A stretch of 64,000 nucleotides of DNA, from NCBI GenBank assembly GCA_963822615.1, contig CAWGIM010000001.1, positions 1,054,001 to 1,118,000 on the forward strand. The letters run 5' to 3'. This document shows positions 44,673-54,975 of the stretch, piece after piece; within the stretch, counting starts at the first letter, position 1, and each line of letters opens with the position of its first letter. Made by a program: the position numbers and the translations under genes. A model generated the notes under the pieces. It was not told the DNA's origin. It did not search any database and saw only the letters and a program-made list of their open reading frames with translations. Origin of the DNA: Trebonia sp963822615. Its GTDB lineage: Bacteria > Actinomycetota > Actinomycetes > Streptosporangiales > Streptosporangiaceae.

Positions 44673-45241
44673 ATTTCCCGCCCCCGGATCCCAGATTCCT
44701 GTCTTTCTGGCAATTATGTGGGTCATGCGGTTTGTTGGCAGGGCGAAGCGCAAATCGTTACCGGGGTGAAGAATGGTCATTCTTTGCGCTTCTTGGTGCG
44801 CCCGCGGAGGATGTCTTGGATGCGGCGCTAGTCAGCTGGTCTCGGGCTGGCCGTCGATGCACTTGGCGCATTGCGGGGCAGGACGGCAACGCGTGTCGCC
44901 TTGGTAGACGCGGACGCGGACGGGATGGTGCCCTGACCCGCGTCGTGACGCGGACCGGCATGTCCCGGGAGTCCGTCCTGGAGATACACGGACGTGGCGA
45001 AGGCCGTGGACGTGGCGGCTGAGCGGCGAGCTGCACTTGCTTACGGTAAAGGACGAATAGACGTTCGGCGCGTGTCGCATCACCTGCAGATCAGGCGAAT
45101 TGGCCAGCGCCTAATCGGCGGTCCGGGGCGCTGGCGTGGCGACCGTTGCTGAGATCGGAACTCGCAGTGATGGTGATGCGGGGTTTCCGCTCGGCGGGCG
45201 TCGTGGTGTCAGGCCCGTGCTTTGCCTAGAGGCGCTGATGC
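44673..45241. other. Intergenic stretch, nothing supported
   Basis: About 570 bases with no frame that combines a start site, codon bias and homology. The first part is A+T-rich and should hold the promoter of the minus-strand surface protein gene. Confidence 0.4.
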
Positions 45242-46546
45242 ATGATGGCTGCCGTGACCACAGCGCCATGGCCGGGCGGCGGCGTCCAGGCCGGGGGTAT
45301 CCGGAAGATCACGCGCGACGGTGAACTGCGTGAGATCGCTGCGGCGGGGGCCGGCTTCATTATCGACCCGTTCAACCGGCGGTGGCATGCGGCAACTTGC
45401 CCGCGGGTGGCAGCGATGACGGCCGGGCAGCCCAAGTGGCACGCCGGCACGGCCGCCGCGCGAGAGGCATTCCTGGAGCAGCGCCTCGCGCGGCACGCCG
45501 CCGCGCGACCGGTCCTGCCCTGCCCGGCCTGCAGCAGCGAGGCCGCAGCGCCGCAGGCACTGCCTCGCGCAGGCTCCCGGCCGGCCAGGACGGGGGCAGA
45601 ACCGCGGGAGCCACTAATCCGCCGCTCCGGCAGCGGCTTTGAGGTCTGGGCTGACGCGCACGCCCGCAATGACTCCGCCGCCGGGTCGGCTGCCGGGCTC
45701 CTCCGCCGCCTGATCGCGAGCGAGGTCCGCTCCCTGCCCGCGCCGGCGGGCCGCGTCCTGCACGCGGGCTACGGCGGCCAGCGGCGGACCGGAACCGACG
45801 TCGAGAACCTGCTGTTCAACAACATCGACCAGACGCTCGCGCTGTTCAGCGGGCCCGGCTCGGCGGGCATCAGGTTCGAAGACCTCGGCATGGCTGGGCC
45901 GGCGGCACCTGACGGCACGCCCTGGCAGGGCTACTACAGTTACCGCCTCGCGGAGGCTGGCGCCGGGTTCGGCGCAGTCCAGCAGGGACGGCTTATCTGC
46001 CGCGTCCCCTGGACGGCCGTCCCGGACGGCCCCGCGCGGCCAGCGGCACGCATCTGGCTCGCGGCCCGCCGGGCACGGCCGATCCCGCCCGCAGGCGCCC
46101 CGGCTGAGCACGGCAGCTTCCTGCTGCGGGTCACCGTGTGCCAGATGAACCCGGCCGTAAGCATCAAGGCGATCGTCGACGGCGTGACCGCGGCCATGCA
46201 ACGCGATGACCCCGGCCGGGTAACCGAGGCGGTGACCCGCCTGTCCAGGCTGCTCGATGCGGACCCCTGCGAACTGCTCGGGCTCGCGACCGCGCCCGAC
46301 GCCCCCCTGGGGGCACGGTCCCGGTCAGGGCCGGCATCCAGGCAGGCCCTCTTCACGCTCGACGGCACCGCCCAGGTCCGCGTGACACCCGGCGATGACC
46401 GCTGCATCGCCGCCGAGGTGAGGGTCGCAGGCAACGACGGCCCGGCTCGCCTGTCAGTCGACCTGCACGCAGCGAGCCGCCGGCCGGACGGCACCGCCCA
46501 GGCCCGGCAAGCCAGCAGCCACGGCGACCGAACAAGCGACAGATAA
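45242..46546 (+). CDS. Hypothetical protein, 434 residues
   Basis: A well-biased high-G+C frame starting at ATG 45242, nine bases after GAGG. Three parts can be seen: an N-terminal ~90 residues with His and two Cys pairs (WHAATCPRV and CPACSSE) that may bind metal, a middle segment (GGQRRTGTDVENLLFNNIDQTL, PWQGYYSYRLAEAG), and a C-terminal region (SFLLRVTVCQMNPAVSIKAIVDGVTAAMQ). I do not recognise the family. Confidence 0.65.
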   Translation: MMAAVTTAPWPGGGVQAGGIRKITRDGELREIAAAGAGFIIDPFNRRWHAATCPRVAAMTAGQPKWHAGTAAAREAFLEQRLARHAAARPVLPCPACSSEAAAPQALPRAGSRPARTGAEPREPLIRRSGSGFEVWADAHARNDSAAGSAAGLLRRLIASEVRSLPAPAGRVLHAGYGGQRRTGTDVENLLFNNIDQTLALFSGPGSAGIRFEDLGMAGPAAPDGTPWQGYYSYRLAEAGAGFGAVQQGRLICRVPWTAVPDGPARPAARIWLAARRARPIPPAGAPAEHGSFLLRVTVCQMNPAVSIKAIVDGVTAAMQRDDPGRVTEAVTRLSRLLDADPCELLGLATAPDAPLGARSRSGPASRQALFTLDGTAQVRVTPGDDRCIAAEVRVAGNDGPARLSVDLHAASRRPDGTAQARQASSHGDRTSDR

Positions 46547-46683
46547 TCGATAACCGCCGTTATGGCGTAGCGACGAACGGAGGACCTACTCACTCGCGCG
46601 AGGCGCATACTTGGGTTCTCTGCGCCCGCCGCGTCGGCCGGCTAGCGGCCGCGCGCCCCGGAGACCAGCCGACATGCTGGCTC

Positions 46684-46815
46684 CTACCCTCGCTTGATCC
46701 ACGCCGTAACGGCCGCACCCGGTGCGGACCCCCGAAGCATCAGTGCCGCGAGCTCGTCGAGCGCCATCTCGAGATCGTCCGGACTGGCGAGGGCTGTTGG
46801 GCGGCGCGGGGTCAC
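46684..46815 (-). CDS. Possible 43-residue protein or gene remnant
   Basis: On the minus strand a GTG at 46815 opens a frame with good codon bias (PDDLEMALDELAALMLRG, then AVTAWIKRG and TAG). It could be a short protein or the surviving 3' end of a larger gene, since the frame stays open upstream. The remaining 46547-46956 shows nothing else. Confidence 0.3.
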   Translation of the reverse strand: MTPRRPTALASPDDLEMALDELAALMLRGSAPGAAVTAWIKRG

Positions 46816-46956
46816 CGTGGTTATGTGCGCTGGGTTATCTGGTCGAGCGGTCAGGTGCATCCCTGCCCGCCGCGATGACTTTCGCGGTTGCCGGGCGTCT
46901 TGCCTGCAAGGACGCTGTTAGCCAGGGTGTCGCTGGGCAAGGAAGCGAGATGGATC

Positions 46957-47481
46957 ATGGAGATCACCAACCTGGGCAAGGCGGACGGGCTGCCGCCGGT
47001 GGACTGGGCCGCGATTGCCGGGAAGCTCGACGCGGGGTCGGCGCCCGCTCCGGAGGCGCACAACGCCCGCACGACCTGGCTGACCACCGTCAACGAGGAC
47101 GGCAGCCCGCACGTGACCGCGGTCGGTGCCGTATGGCTGGAGGGCACGTTCTGGTTCCAGACGGGCGCGGGCACGCGCAAGGGCCGCAACGTGGCGCGCG
47201 ATCCCCGGTGCTCGGTGGCGGTGTCGGTCCGCGACGCGGACGTCGTTCTAGAGGGCGACGCCGTGCGGGTGACCGAGCCGGGCGCGCTGGCGCGGGTCGC
47301 GCGGGCGTGGGCGGACGGCGGCTGGCCGGCCGAGCCCGACGAGAGCGGGCCGGGCATCACTGCCCCGTTCAACGCGCCGTCGCAGGGGCCACCGCCGTGG
47401 AACGTGTACCGCATTGAGCCACGCGCGGCGGTCGTGACCCTAGGGACGGAGCCGGGGGGCCTGACCCGCTTCCGGTTCTGA
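46957..47481 (+). CDS. Pyridoxamine 5'-phosphate oxidase family (FMN/F420-binding) protein
   Basis: A 174-residue split-barrel protein. TTWLTTVNEDGSPHVTAVGAVWLEGTFWFQTG and the following KGRNVARDPRCSVAVSV are the typical flavin- or F420-binding strands; the end NVYRIEPRAAVVTLG is the usual family C-terminus. ATG 46957 is chosen by homology; the ribosome site is poor. Members are oxidoreductases or flavin binders of the PPOX class. Confidence 0.88.
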   Translation: MEITNLGKADGLPPVDWAAIAGKLDAGSAPAPEAHNARTTWLTTVNEDGSPHVTAVGAVWLEGTFWFQTGAGTRKGRNVARDPRCSVAVSVRDADVVLEGDAVRVTEPGALARVARAWADGGWPAEPDESGPGITAPFNAPSQGPPPWNVYRIEPRAAVVTLGTEPGGLTRFRF

Positions 47482-47689
47482 CGCTGCTGGCCGGGTGGGT
47501 TGCCCTCATCTGCCGCGCTGAGAAACGTCAGCCCACGGGGCAGGAAACTTGCGCACTGATGCCGACCTGCGGGGGATCTGGCTGCCCGTCTTGGCTAACG
47601 GCGCGGTCGAGGACCTCGCAGAGCCGGGTCAGGGTGCTGAACCGGATCGCCCGGGCGTCATCTGCCGCTGACTGCGCGCGCCGGCATTC

Positions 47690-47980
47690 CTAGCGCGCGG
47701 TGTTGAGACGCATGACGACCTCAACGACCGCGCCCTCCCCGATCGCCTCCGCTCGCTGCACCGCCACCTTGACGGGCACCAGGTAGCGCCCGTCCTTCGG
47801 GAACAGCGCCGTGGTGAACCCGGTGCCGCCGATAGTGACGTGTACCGGCACCTGGCCCCAGTAGATAAAGTCGCGGGCTGCCTCCTTTAGATCCTCGCTT
47901 TCCTCAGGCGGCATGGCCACGAAGAGGTAGGGCGCCGGCCCGCGCCACGCGATCACCTCGCCAGTGAAGGTCCACTCCAT
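47690..47980 (-). CDS. DUF1905 domain protein
   Basis: A 96-residue beta-barrel protein from ATG 47980: MEWTFTGEVIAWRGPAPYLFVAMP, then WGQVPVHVTIGGTGFTTALFPKDGRYLVPVK. These match the DUF1905 pattern (sugar- or ligand-binding-like fold) of unknown role. The open frame extends upstream to 48229 but that part has no homology. Confidence 0.82.
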   Translation of the reverse strand: MEWTFTGEVIAWRGPAPYLFVAMPPEESEDLKEAARDFIYWGQVPVHVTIGGTGFTTALFPKDGRYLVPVKVAVQRAEAIGEGAVVEVVMRLNTAR

Positions 47981-48379
47981 GTGCCCATCATCGGAGATGC
48001 GCTCGCGCGCCGGGTACGCGGCTCCGTATCGGAAGTGCGTCAGCCTCACGGCAGTACGCGTACTCATGCCGCGAAGCGGACGGGGCAGAACTGCGGGTGC
48101 AGAGCTGGCGAATTCCTGCGTTGTCGTGCTCCAAGTCGAGCCGTCCCGGAACCGCGCGGAATCGGCGGTACGGGGTAGTCCGCTCTGGCATGGATAACGA
48201 TGCGATGTCTTTCCGGCGCCCGCGGTCATACAGGCGGGTCGTGTGAGCGTCTAGCTGATAACCGTGAATCGCGTGCCGCCTTCTGGACCTAGCGGTCGCG
48301 GAACTGTATCAAGATCTTCAAGGCGGCCATGGCGAGGTCCGGGTCGCTCGCGGGCAGTCATTGACGTAAAGGTGAGATT

Positions 48380-49434
48380 ATGTCATTTTACTTGCGGAAA
48401 ACCGTCAAGGCAGGCCCTTTCAGGGTCGGCCTTTCCCGATCCGGTATCGGTATCTCCACTGGTGTGCCTGGGCTCCGGGTCGGCGCGGGGCCCCGGGGAA
48501 GTTATATCCGTGTCGGGGCCCGCGGTGTGTACTCCCGGCAGACGCTGTCCCAGCCCAAAGGCCGCAGCCGGTCCGCGCCCGCCGGCCCGCGCCTCAGCAC
48601 CCGCCGCGCGCCCTGCCGGGCGACCAAGTACTGCTGCAAGACAGGACCGGGGCGACCACCGTGGAATTGGCGGATGCCGCGCCCAGCGAGCTGATCACCC
48701 AGCTGAACGAAGCCGCGCGTCACCGCTCACTGCTGCTGCTGGTCATCTTGCTGTACCTGCCGGTCCTTACAATTCCTTTGGCGGTCATGCTGCGGGCCAA
48801 GGACAAGGCACGCCGGACCGTGGTTGTCTTCTACGAAGTTGACGGCTCCCCGGCGGCACGGTTCCAGGCTGTCGTGGACTCCTTCGCCGCAGCGCAGCAG
48901 TGCGCCGCGCACTGGCATGTCACCGCGCAGGGTGCGGTCGCGACAACGCGGCAGTACAAGATCAACGCAGGTGCCTCTTCCCTGCTGAACCGGGATCGCG
49001 GCAGAACCGACCTTGCGGGGCCCCCGGTATTCGCCTCGAATATCGCGGTGCCAAGCCTGCACGCCAGCAAGCGCTCCGTCTACTTCCTGCCCGACCGTGT
49101 CTTGATCCGCGATGGCCGTTACTACGCCGACATGTTGTACCAGCAGTGCCGCATCGCGGGTGCCGCCACGAGGTTCATCGAGGCGGGCCGGGTCCCCGGG
49201 GACGCCGAGCAAGTCGGCACCACGTGGAAGTACGTGAACAAGAAAGGCGGCCCGGACCGGCGGTACAAGAACAACCCGCAACTGCCGATCATGAGATACG
49301 GAGAGCTCACCCTCACCGCTCCGCATGGGTTCAACTTCATCTGGCAGACATCCAGGGCCCTCGCCGCACCGGCACTTAGCAACGCCCTCTCCGCCATCAG
49401 CAGCCAGGCGCACCCCAGCGGCATCACGTGGTAA
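48380..49434 (+). CDS. DUF4236 domain membrane protein (frameshifted)
   Basis: The N-terminal ~55 residues (FYLRKTVKAGPFRVGLSRSGIGISTGVPGLRVG) are a DUF4236 domain. A frame change near 48590-48612 leads to ALPGDQVLLQDRTG, then a helix (RSLLLLVILLYLPVLTIPLAVML) and a ~200-residue soluble domain (VVVFYEVDGSPAARFQAVVDSFAA, SVYFLPDRVLIRDGRYYADM, GTTWKYVNKKGGPDRRYKNNPQLPIMRYG). Such proteins occur across bacteria near mobile and defence genes; function unknown. Corrected length about 350 residues. Confidence 0.8.
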
Positions 49435-49659
49435 CCATCGCTCGACAGCGGATTTACGCACACAGCCGCCGGTAGGTGCGACAAGCAACTCGTCGCTCTC
49501 GTAGCGAATCGAAGAACAGAACCGTTGTTATGAAAGCGACGTCTATCGACTCTCGGCACCAGGATCCTCCGGATGCCCGCACTGATCCTGCTATGGCGAC
49601 GATCACCGATTATTGTGATATTACGGCCGTAGGCGAATTTCCTGCGGGCGGGAGACAAG

Positions 49660-52600
49660 ATGGGGGACGCACGAGGAAGCGGGGGTAGACCCGGACCGTC
49701 CTCACGGATCAACGGTCTAATCCAGTCACAAGGGCTAGGTCTGATCCGTCGCGGGCACGCAATCCGCGGTAGGTTCCTGCAGACCTTGGGGACAGGGACA
49801 TATAAAAGGTATGAGCGCACTCTTGCGGTACCGGATCTTGACTCGGCAATTGACCTATATACGCGGGCGCTGGCGGTTGTCCCGACCGGCTACGCTGACC
49901 AGGCTGTAATCCAGACAAACTTGAGCAACTTGCTGCGAGTCCGGTCAGAGGTAGCTCCGTTGCCGGGCTATCTGGATATGGCGGTTGACCTGGGCCAGCA
50001 GGCGGTGGATGCCGTCCCTGCCGGCCATCCGGAACGGTCCGCGTACTTGGGCAACTTGACGGCAGCGCTGTTGGCGCGGTTCCAGATTAAGGGAGAGCAA
50101 TCGGACCTGGACCGGACGATCGAGGCGGGTGAGCAGGCGGTCGACGTCGCCACCGCCGACCGGAACCGGGCCGCAGCCTTGTCTAACTTGGCGGCGGCAT
50201 ACGGAATCCGGTATAGCCAGAGTGGGGAGCTGTCGGACGCCGACCGCGCGGTGACACTGTGCAGATGCGCAGTGGGCGCGGTCCGCCCTGATGCCCCCGA
50301 GCGAACCGGGTTCCTATCGAACCTCGGACTCGCCCTGCTGACCCTGTACGACCGCGCCGGGCAGCTGAGCGACCTAGACGAGGGGATCGAGGCAAGCAGG
50401 GAGGCCCTCGGTCGCACTTCTGCCGGGCACCCCGACTTGCCGGGCCATCTATCCAACCTCGGTAGCCTACTGCGTGCTCGATACGATCGGACCAGAGCGC
50501 TTGATGACCTCGACGAGGCAATCGAGGTCGGCCGCCAGTCGGCCGCGATTGTCGCCGACGACGATCCGTGGCATGCGGTGTACTTGTCCAATCTCGGGAA
50601 TGCCCTGGTCGCCCGGTCTCAGCGCGCGGGCGGGGAAGCCGACCTGGGAAAAGCGATCGCGGCACACCGGCAAGCGGTGGATTCCACCCCCGCAGATGAC
50701 CCCAACCGGCCCAGGCATCTGTGCATGCTTGGGCTAGCGCTGGTCAATAGGTTTGAGGACACCCGCGACCCAGCGGACCTTGAGGAGGCCATTACTTTCG
50801 GCCGTGAAGCGGTGGAACTCACCCGTGCCGATCACGCCATCCGGTCGCTGTACGTGAACAACCTCGCGGACGCCTTGCGTAACAGGGCCATCCATACCGA
50901 TAATTCGGCGGACCTCGACGAGGCGATCGCGATGAGTCGGCTGGCGGTGGAAGCGGCCCCCGCCGACCACCTCCGGGCGAGATTCCTATCGAACCTTAGC
51001 GAGTCCTTGTCAGTACGGTATGAACGCATCGGCGAGCGGGAAGACCTGGAAGAGGCCATCCTTAGCTGCGAACGAGCGCTGGCGGCGGAGACGGCTGCGC
51101 CGTACTCCCGGATCCTGGCAGCGTTTCAAGGGAGCCGAATCGCAGCCGCCTCCGAGCCAGGGCGGGCTGCAAAACTGCTGGATTCTGCTGTGAGGCTGCT
51201 GCCTGAGGTCGCACCGCGTCGGCTTGAGCGAATGGATCAGCAACACACCCTCGGCGTGTTCGCCGGCCTAGCCGCTGATGCCGCCGCTTTGGCCCTGGAA
51301 GATCCGGCAACATCCGACAAGGACCGCGCAGCTCGGGCGCTAGGGTTGCTGGAGGCGGGCCGGGCGGTGCTGCTCAGCCAGGCGCTGGACACTCGCAACG
51401 ATCTGACTGACCTCACGCGGGAGCATCCTCAGCTGGCGAGCCGCTTTGAGTGGCTGCGCGAGCAACTCGATCGAGTTGCCGACGAGGCCACGGCTGCCAT
51501 GAACGTAACCATTAGCGCGATTCCCGGTCCTGTCTCCCAGCACGATCACACCGCACGAGACCGGCCCCGGCTCGCTGGCGAGTTCGATGACTTGCTGACC
51601 GAAATCCGCGCTCAGGCAGGCTTCGCGTCGTTCGGCCTGCCGCCCTCCGCCGCCGAGCTTGTCAGCCAGGCCGCCACCGGGCCCGTGGTGGTGTTTAACG
51701 TCAGCATCCACCGCAGCGACGCCTTCCTAGTTACTGCGGACGGCATCACAGCCCTCCCGCTGCCGGATCTCACCATCAACGCCGTGATTGATCAGGTGAT
51801 CGCTTTCGCAGAGGCCCTGGGTAGCGCCGTGGGTAAGGTTCCTTCCGATCAACCTCAAGCACCACGGCAACAATTGGCCCCTATCCTCGAATGGCTGTGG
51901 GAACACGCGGTCGGCCCTGTGCTCGATGACCTGGGCCCCGACGTCCAGCCTGCACCAGGCCTCGGATGGCCGCGGGTGTGGTGGGTGCCCGGGGGTCTGC
52001 TCAGTCTGCTGCCGATCCACGCCGCCGGCTGATCACGCGAACCCCCCCGATCCTGGCAGCTCACCTGACCCGGCTGCGACGGCCGTCATGGACAGAGTTG
52101 TCTCCTCCTACACTCCCAGTATCAGGGCTCTGCGCTACGCCCACCAGCAAGTCACGCGCGCTTCATCACTACCGGCCTCCGACCCGCACGCGCTAATCGT
52201 CGCAATGCCCACGACACCAGGAATCGACGGACGACTGGACTACGCGTACGAAGAAGCATCCGGGTCGCCGAGCGCCTGCCCGAGCCGGTCCTGCCATCGA
52301 ACCCGGCCCTGCTTCCCCCACGCAGCCAGGGGACGCCCTGCCGACGAAGGCCAACGTGCTGGCCCGCCTCCCCGCCTGCGATATCGCTCATTTCGCCTGC
52401 CACGGAGAGAGCTCTCCTACCGACCCCTCGCTCAGCCGACTCTTGCTCCACGATCACGACACCGCCCCGTTCAACGTTGCCGCGCTCGCCCCCGTCCGCC
52501 TGGAAAACGCCCGCCTCGCCTACCTCTCAGCCTGCAGCACCGCCGTCACCGACACGATCGAGCTCATGGATTAGGCGATCCACCTGACCTCAGCGTTCCA

Positions 52601-52820
52601 ACTCGCCGGCTACCCCCACGTAATCGGCACGCTCTGGCAGATCAATGACAAGCACGCAGCCGATATCGCCGACCGATTCTACGCCAACCTCACCAAGAAC
52701 GACGGACTGGACGTCAGTCTCGCCGCCCACGGACTTCATCACGCTATCCGCGACCTACGGCACACGCTCGGCGGCAACTGGCCACTGTTGTGGGCCGCTC
52801 ACCTCCACTCAGGCACCTAG
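49660..52820 (+). pseudogene. TPR-CHAT caspase-like protease gene, broken
   Basis: The first 790 codons are intact: tetratricopeptide-like repeats of ~44 residues (each with an LSNLG/NLA-x-ALxxR pattern, residues ~60-480), then a linker and the start of CHAT (GPVVVFNVSIHRSDAFLVTADG, WWVPGGLLSLLPIHAAG). Frame changes near 52030 and 52260 follow. The catalytic His (DIAHFACHGESS) and Cys (LAYLSACSTA) are still encoded, but TAG at 52572 replaces the usual acidic codon before AIHLTSAFQLAGYPHVIGTLWQ. CHAT proteases act as conflict and cell-death effectors. Confidence 0.8.
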
Positions 52821-52903
52821 ATACGCATGATGGGCGTTGGTCTACCCGGGCATACGGTGTGTCCGTCGGCTCGGGTAGTTGGCCTCGGCAGTCGCTGAGC
52901 TGC

Positions 52904-53119
52904 CTACGGTTCCCGGAGAGGGGATCCAATAGGATTCTGGGCGCCTGTCCCGTCGCTAGCCCCTGGAAGCGGCTTGGAGCTTCGGGTGACGGGCGGGTAG
53001 ATGCCGAGGTTGCCTGATGTCTTCATCAGCATTTCGAGGGTGTCGAGGTCGGCTTCGAGCCGGGTGCCCGTGTCGCCTGAGGCGAGTGCCGTCCTGGCAT
53101 CTTCCAGGACTTCGGTCAT
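52904..53119 (-). CDS. Possible small hypothetical protein
   Basis: A 71-residue frame from ATG 53119 with high-G+C codon bias and a helical start (MTEVLEDARTALASGDTGTR, then LEADLDTLEMLMKTSG) and a Pro/Ser-rich tail. The ribosome site is weak (AAAGG). It may be a small toxin- or effector-linked protein or a fragment; no family recognised. Confidence 0.35.
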   Translation of the reverse strand: MTEVLEDARTALASGDTGTRLEADLDTLEMLMKTSGNLGIYPPVTRSSKPLPGASDGTGAQNPIGSPLREP

Positions 53120-53508
53120 GCCTTTGTGGTCCGCCGGGCTGCGGGTTACCGATCACTAGTCAAGCGGCTCGGCGAGCACCACCGAGTTGGGCCTAGCGGC
53201 ACGGTGGTCATGCCCCGTCGAGTGATCAGATTGGATGATCTGCGCTCGCCCGGCTGCGGGATCCTCCTGATCCGGCTAATCGATCTGCACGGTGGCCAGA
53301 TGCCGCTGTTGTTATCTCTGGCTACACCTGAATGGTTATCGCCGCTGGCACGGGCCGGGCACTCGTCTCTTACTGTCTCAAATGAGACAGTGAATCACCT
53401 CGCCTGACCAGGGCCCGGAATGAACTCATGCATGGTTGAATGTGGCAGAGACGACGAGCGACTGCACCCGATCATTGGCGACAAGGCGGCCTTGGCGCTG
53501 GAGGATTC
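53120..53508. other. Intergenic region upstream of the STAS gene
   Basis: No gene supported. It contains the palindrome at 53372-53391 and marks the return to high-G+C core sequence. Confidence 0.4.
53372..53391. promoter_or_regulatory. Perfect inverted repeat upstream of STAS gene
   Basis: ACTGTCTCA and TGAGACAGT flank a central AA: two perfect 9-base arms. The TGTCTCA/TGAGACA core is like the activator sites reported for AcoR/MimR-type regulators, though no such gene is in view. It lies 117 bases before the STAS start. Confidence 0.5.
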
Positions 53509-53868
53509 ATGGATCTGAAGCTAGGGCACTACACCAGAGACGGCGTCCAGGTCGTGGACCTCGAGGGCGAGATCGACGTCTACGCGGCGCCGCGCCTGCG
53601 CAAGCTGCTCATCGAGCTCGTCAGCGAGAAGAATTACCTGCTGGTAGTGAACATGGACAAGGTCGAGTTCCTCGACTCTACGGGCCTCGGGGTGCTGGTC
53701 GGGGGGTTCAAGCGGGTGCGCGGGCACGGCGGGTCGCTGGAGCTGGTCTGCACTCAGGAGCCCATCCTGAAGATTTTCCGCATGACGGGCCTGACGAAGG
53801 TGTTCGGCATCCACGACTCGGTGAATGAGGCGATCCAGGCGCTCCGACCGATGCAGCAGGCGCGCTGA
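53509..53868 (+). CDS. STAS-domain anti-sigma factor antagonist (RsbV/BldG-like)
   Basis: A 119-residue single STAS domain. VVDLEGEIDVYAAPRLRKLL and the phosphorylation loop EFLDSTGLGVLVGG, with its target Ser, are clear. When unphosphorylated such proteins bind an anti-sigma kinase and free a stress sigma factor. GGAGG lies 5 bases before ATG 53509. No RsbW-type kinase or sigma gene is adjacent, so the partner is elsewhere, as for BldG in many actinomycetes. Confidence 0.93.
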   Translation: MDLKLGHYTRDGVQVVDLEGEIDVYAAPRLRKLLIELVSEKNYLLVVNMDKVEFLDSTGLGVLVGGFKRVRGHGGSLELVCTQEPILKIFRMTGLTKVFGIHDSVNEAIQALRPMQQAR

Positions 53869-54080
53869 GCCGCCCTGGAGCCTGTGCTTGCTGACCATGG
53901 GGTCGCGGACCTCCAGCAGGGACCAGAATGCGGCGATTCAGATCGGCTCGATTCTGCGTGTGAAATCGGGTGGTATAACAAACTGAACGATCATGATCAT
54001 TGACGTGATCTCAGCGATTTTCGGCTGATGCATTTATGCCCGAATTGGGTGAGGACAAGGGCGGCGCGGGCGCTGGGTAG

Positions 54081-54788
54081 CTAGCGCGGAACTGCGAGCC
54101 AGCCGAGGAGGGCCCGCCGGACGGCTTCCGGGTCGTCGCGGTGCGGGTTGTGGCCGGCCCCGGCGATCCGCACGAGGCGCACGTTCGGGTTCGCGGACGC
54201 CACGGCGTCGCCGTCGGCGAGGGTGACGATCCCGCCGGCCGCCGGGTCGCCGCAGATCACCAGCGTGGGCACCGCCAGCGACCGCGCCGCGTCCCGGAGG
54301 TCCGCGTCCAGGTTCGCGTCGATGATCCCCTCGACGGCGGGCCGCCAGACGCGCGCGACCTCCTGTACCTTCGCCGCGCCGTCGCGCTCGTCCCACGCCG
54401 AGTACGCGGCGCGGATCTCGCCTGCGTCCCGGTCCAGGGCGGCGAGCTCCTCCCGTTTCACCGCGGCGGCCTCGTCCGCCGTGGGCAAGCGCCATGCCGG
54501 GTCGACGAGGACGAGCCGCCCGGCCCACTCCGGCCGCCGGGCCGCGGCCAGCGTGGCGGTGGCGCCGCCCATGGAGTGGCCGACGACGAGGTCGTGATCG
54601 CCCATCGCGAGATTGTCCGCCGCCAGCGCGGCCAGTGAGTAATCGGCGGCCGGGCCGCGGCCGCCGTGCCCGAGTTGTGCCCTGGCCTCCGCCTGGTACC
54701 CGAGCTCAGCCAGCCACTCCCGGAAGCGCCACATCGACGCCGGGCCGCTGGCGAAGCCGTGCAGCAGCAGCGCGGTAGCGGGCGACAT
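54081..54788 (-). CDS. Alpha/beta hydrolase
   Basis: A 235-residue hydrolase. LLLHGFASGPASMWRF is the oxyanion region; the nucleophile elbow is VVGHSMGGATATL (Ser about residue 85); the Asp lies near LVICGDPAAGG and the catalytic His in AGAGHNPHRDDP. Substrate unknown. It is divergent from the aquaporin gene. Confidence 0.92.
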   Translation of the reverse strand: MSPATALLLHGFASGPASMWRFREWLAELGYQAEARAQLGHGGRGPAADYSLAALAADNLAMGDHDLVVGHSMGGATATLAAARRPEWAGRLVLVDPAWRLPTADEAAAVKREELAALDRDAGEIRAAYSAWDERDGAAKVQEVARVWRPAVEGIIDANLDADLRDAARSLAVPTLVICGDPAAGGIVTLADGDAVASANPNVRLVRIAGAGHNPHRDDPEAVRRALLGWLAVPR

Positions 54789-54975
54789 GCCGCCATCGTA
54801 CGAGCACCAGGCGAGCGGCGGCCGCGGTCACGGCGCTGCTAGCAGGCACCGACGAGGATGTCCGCAGCCGGTAGCCGGTGACGGGGCGGCGCGGCCCGTA
54901 GGGTGGGCGTACGCCCACGGCCCAGTAGGGGTCGCCAGGGCCCCAGCCACTGGGAGCCGGAGGGGGACAAGCCAG

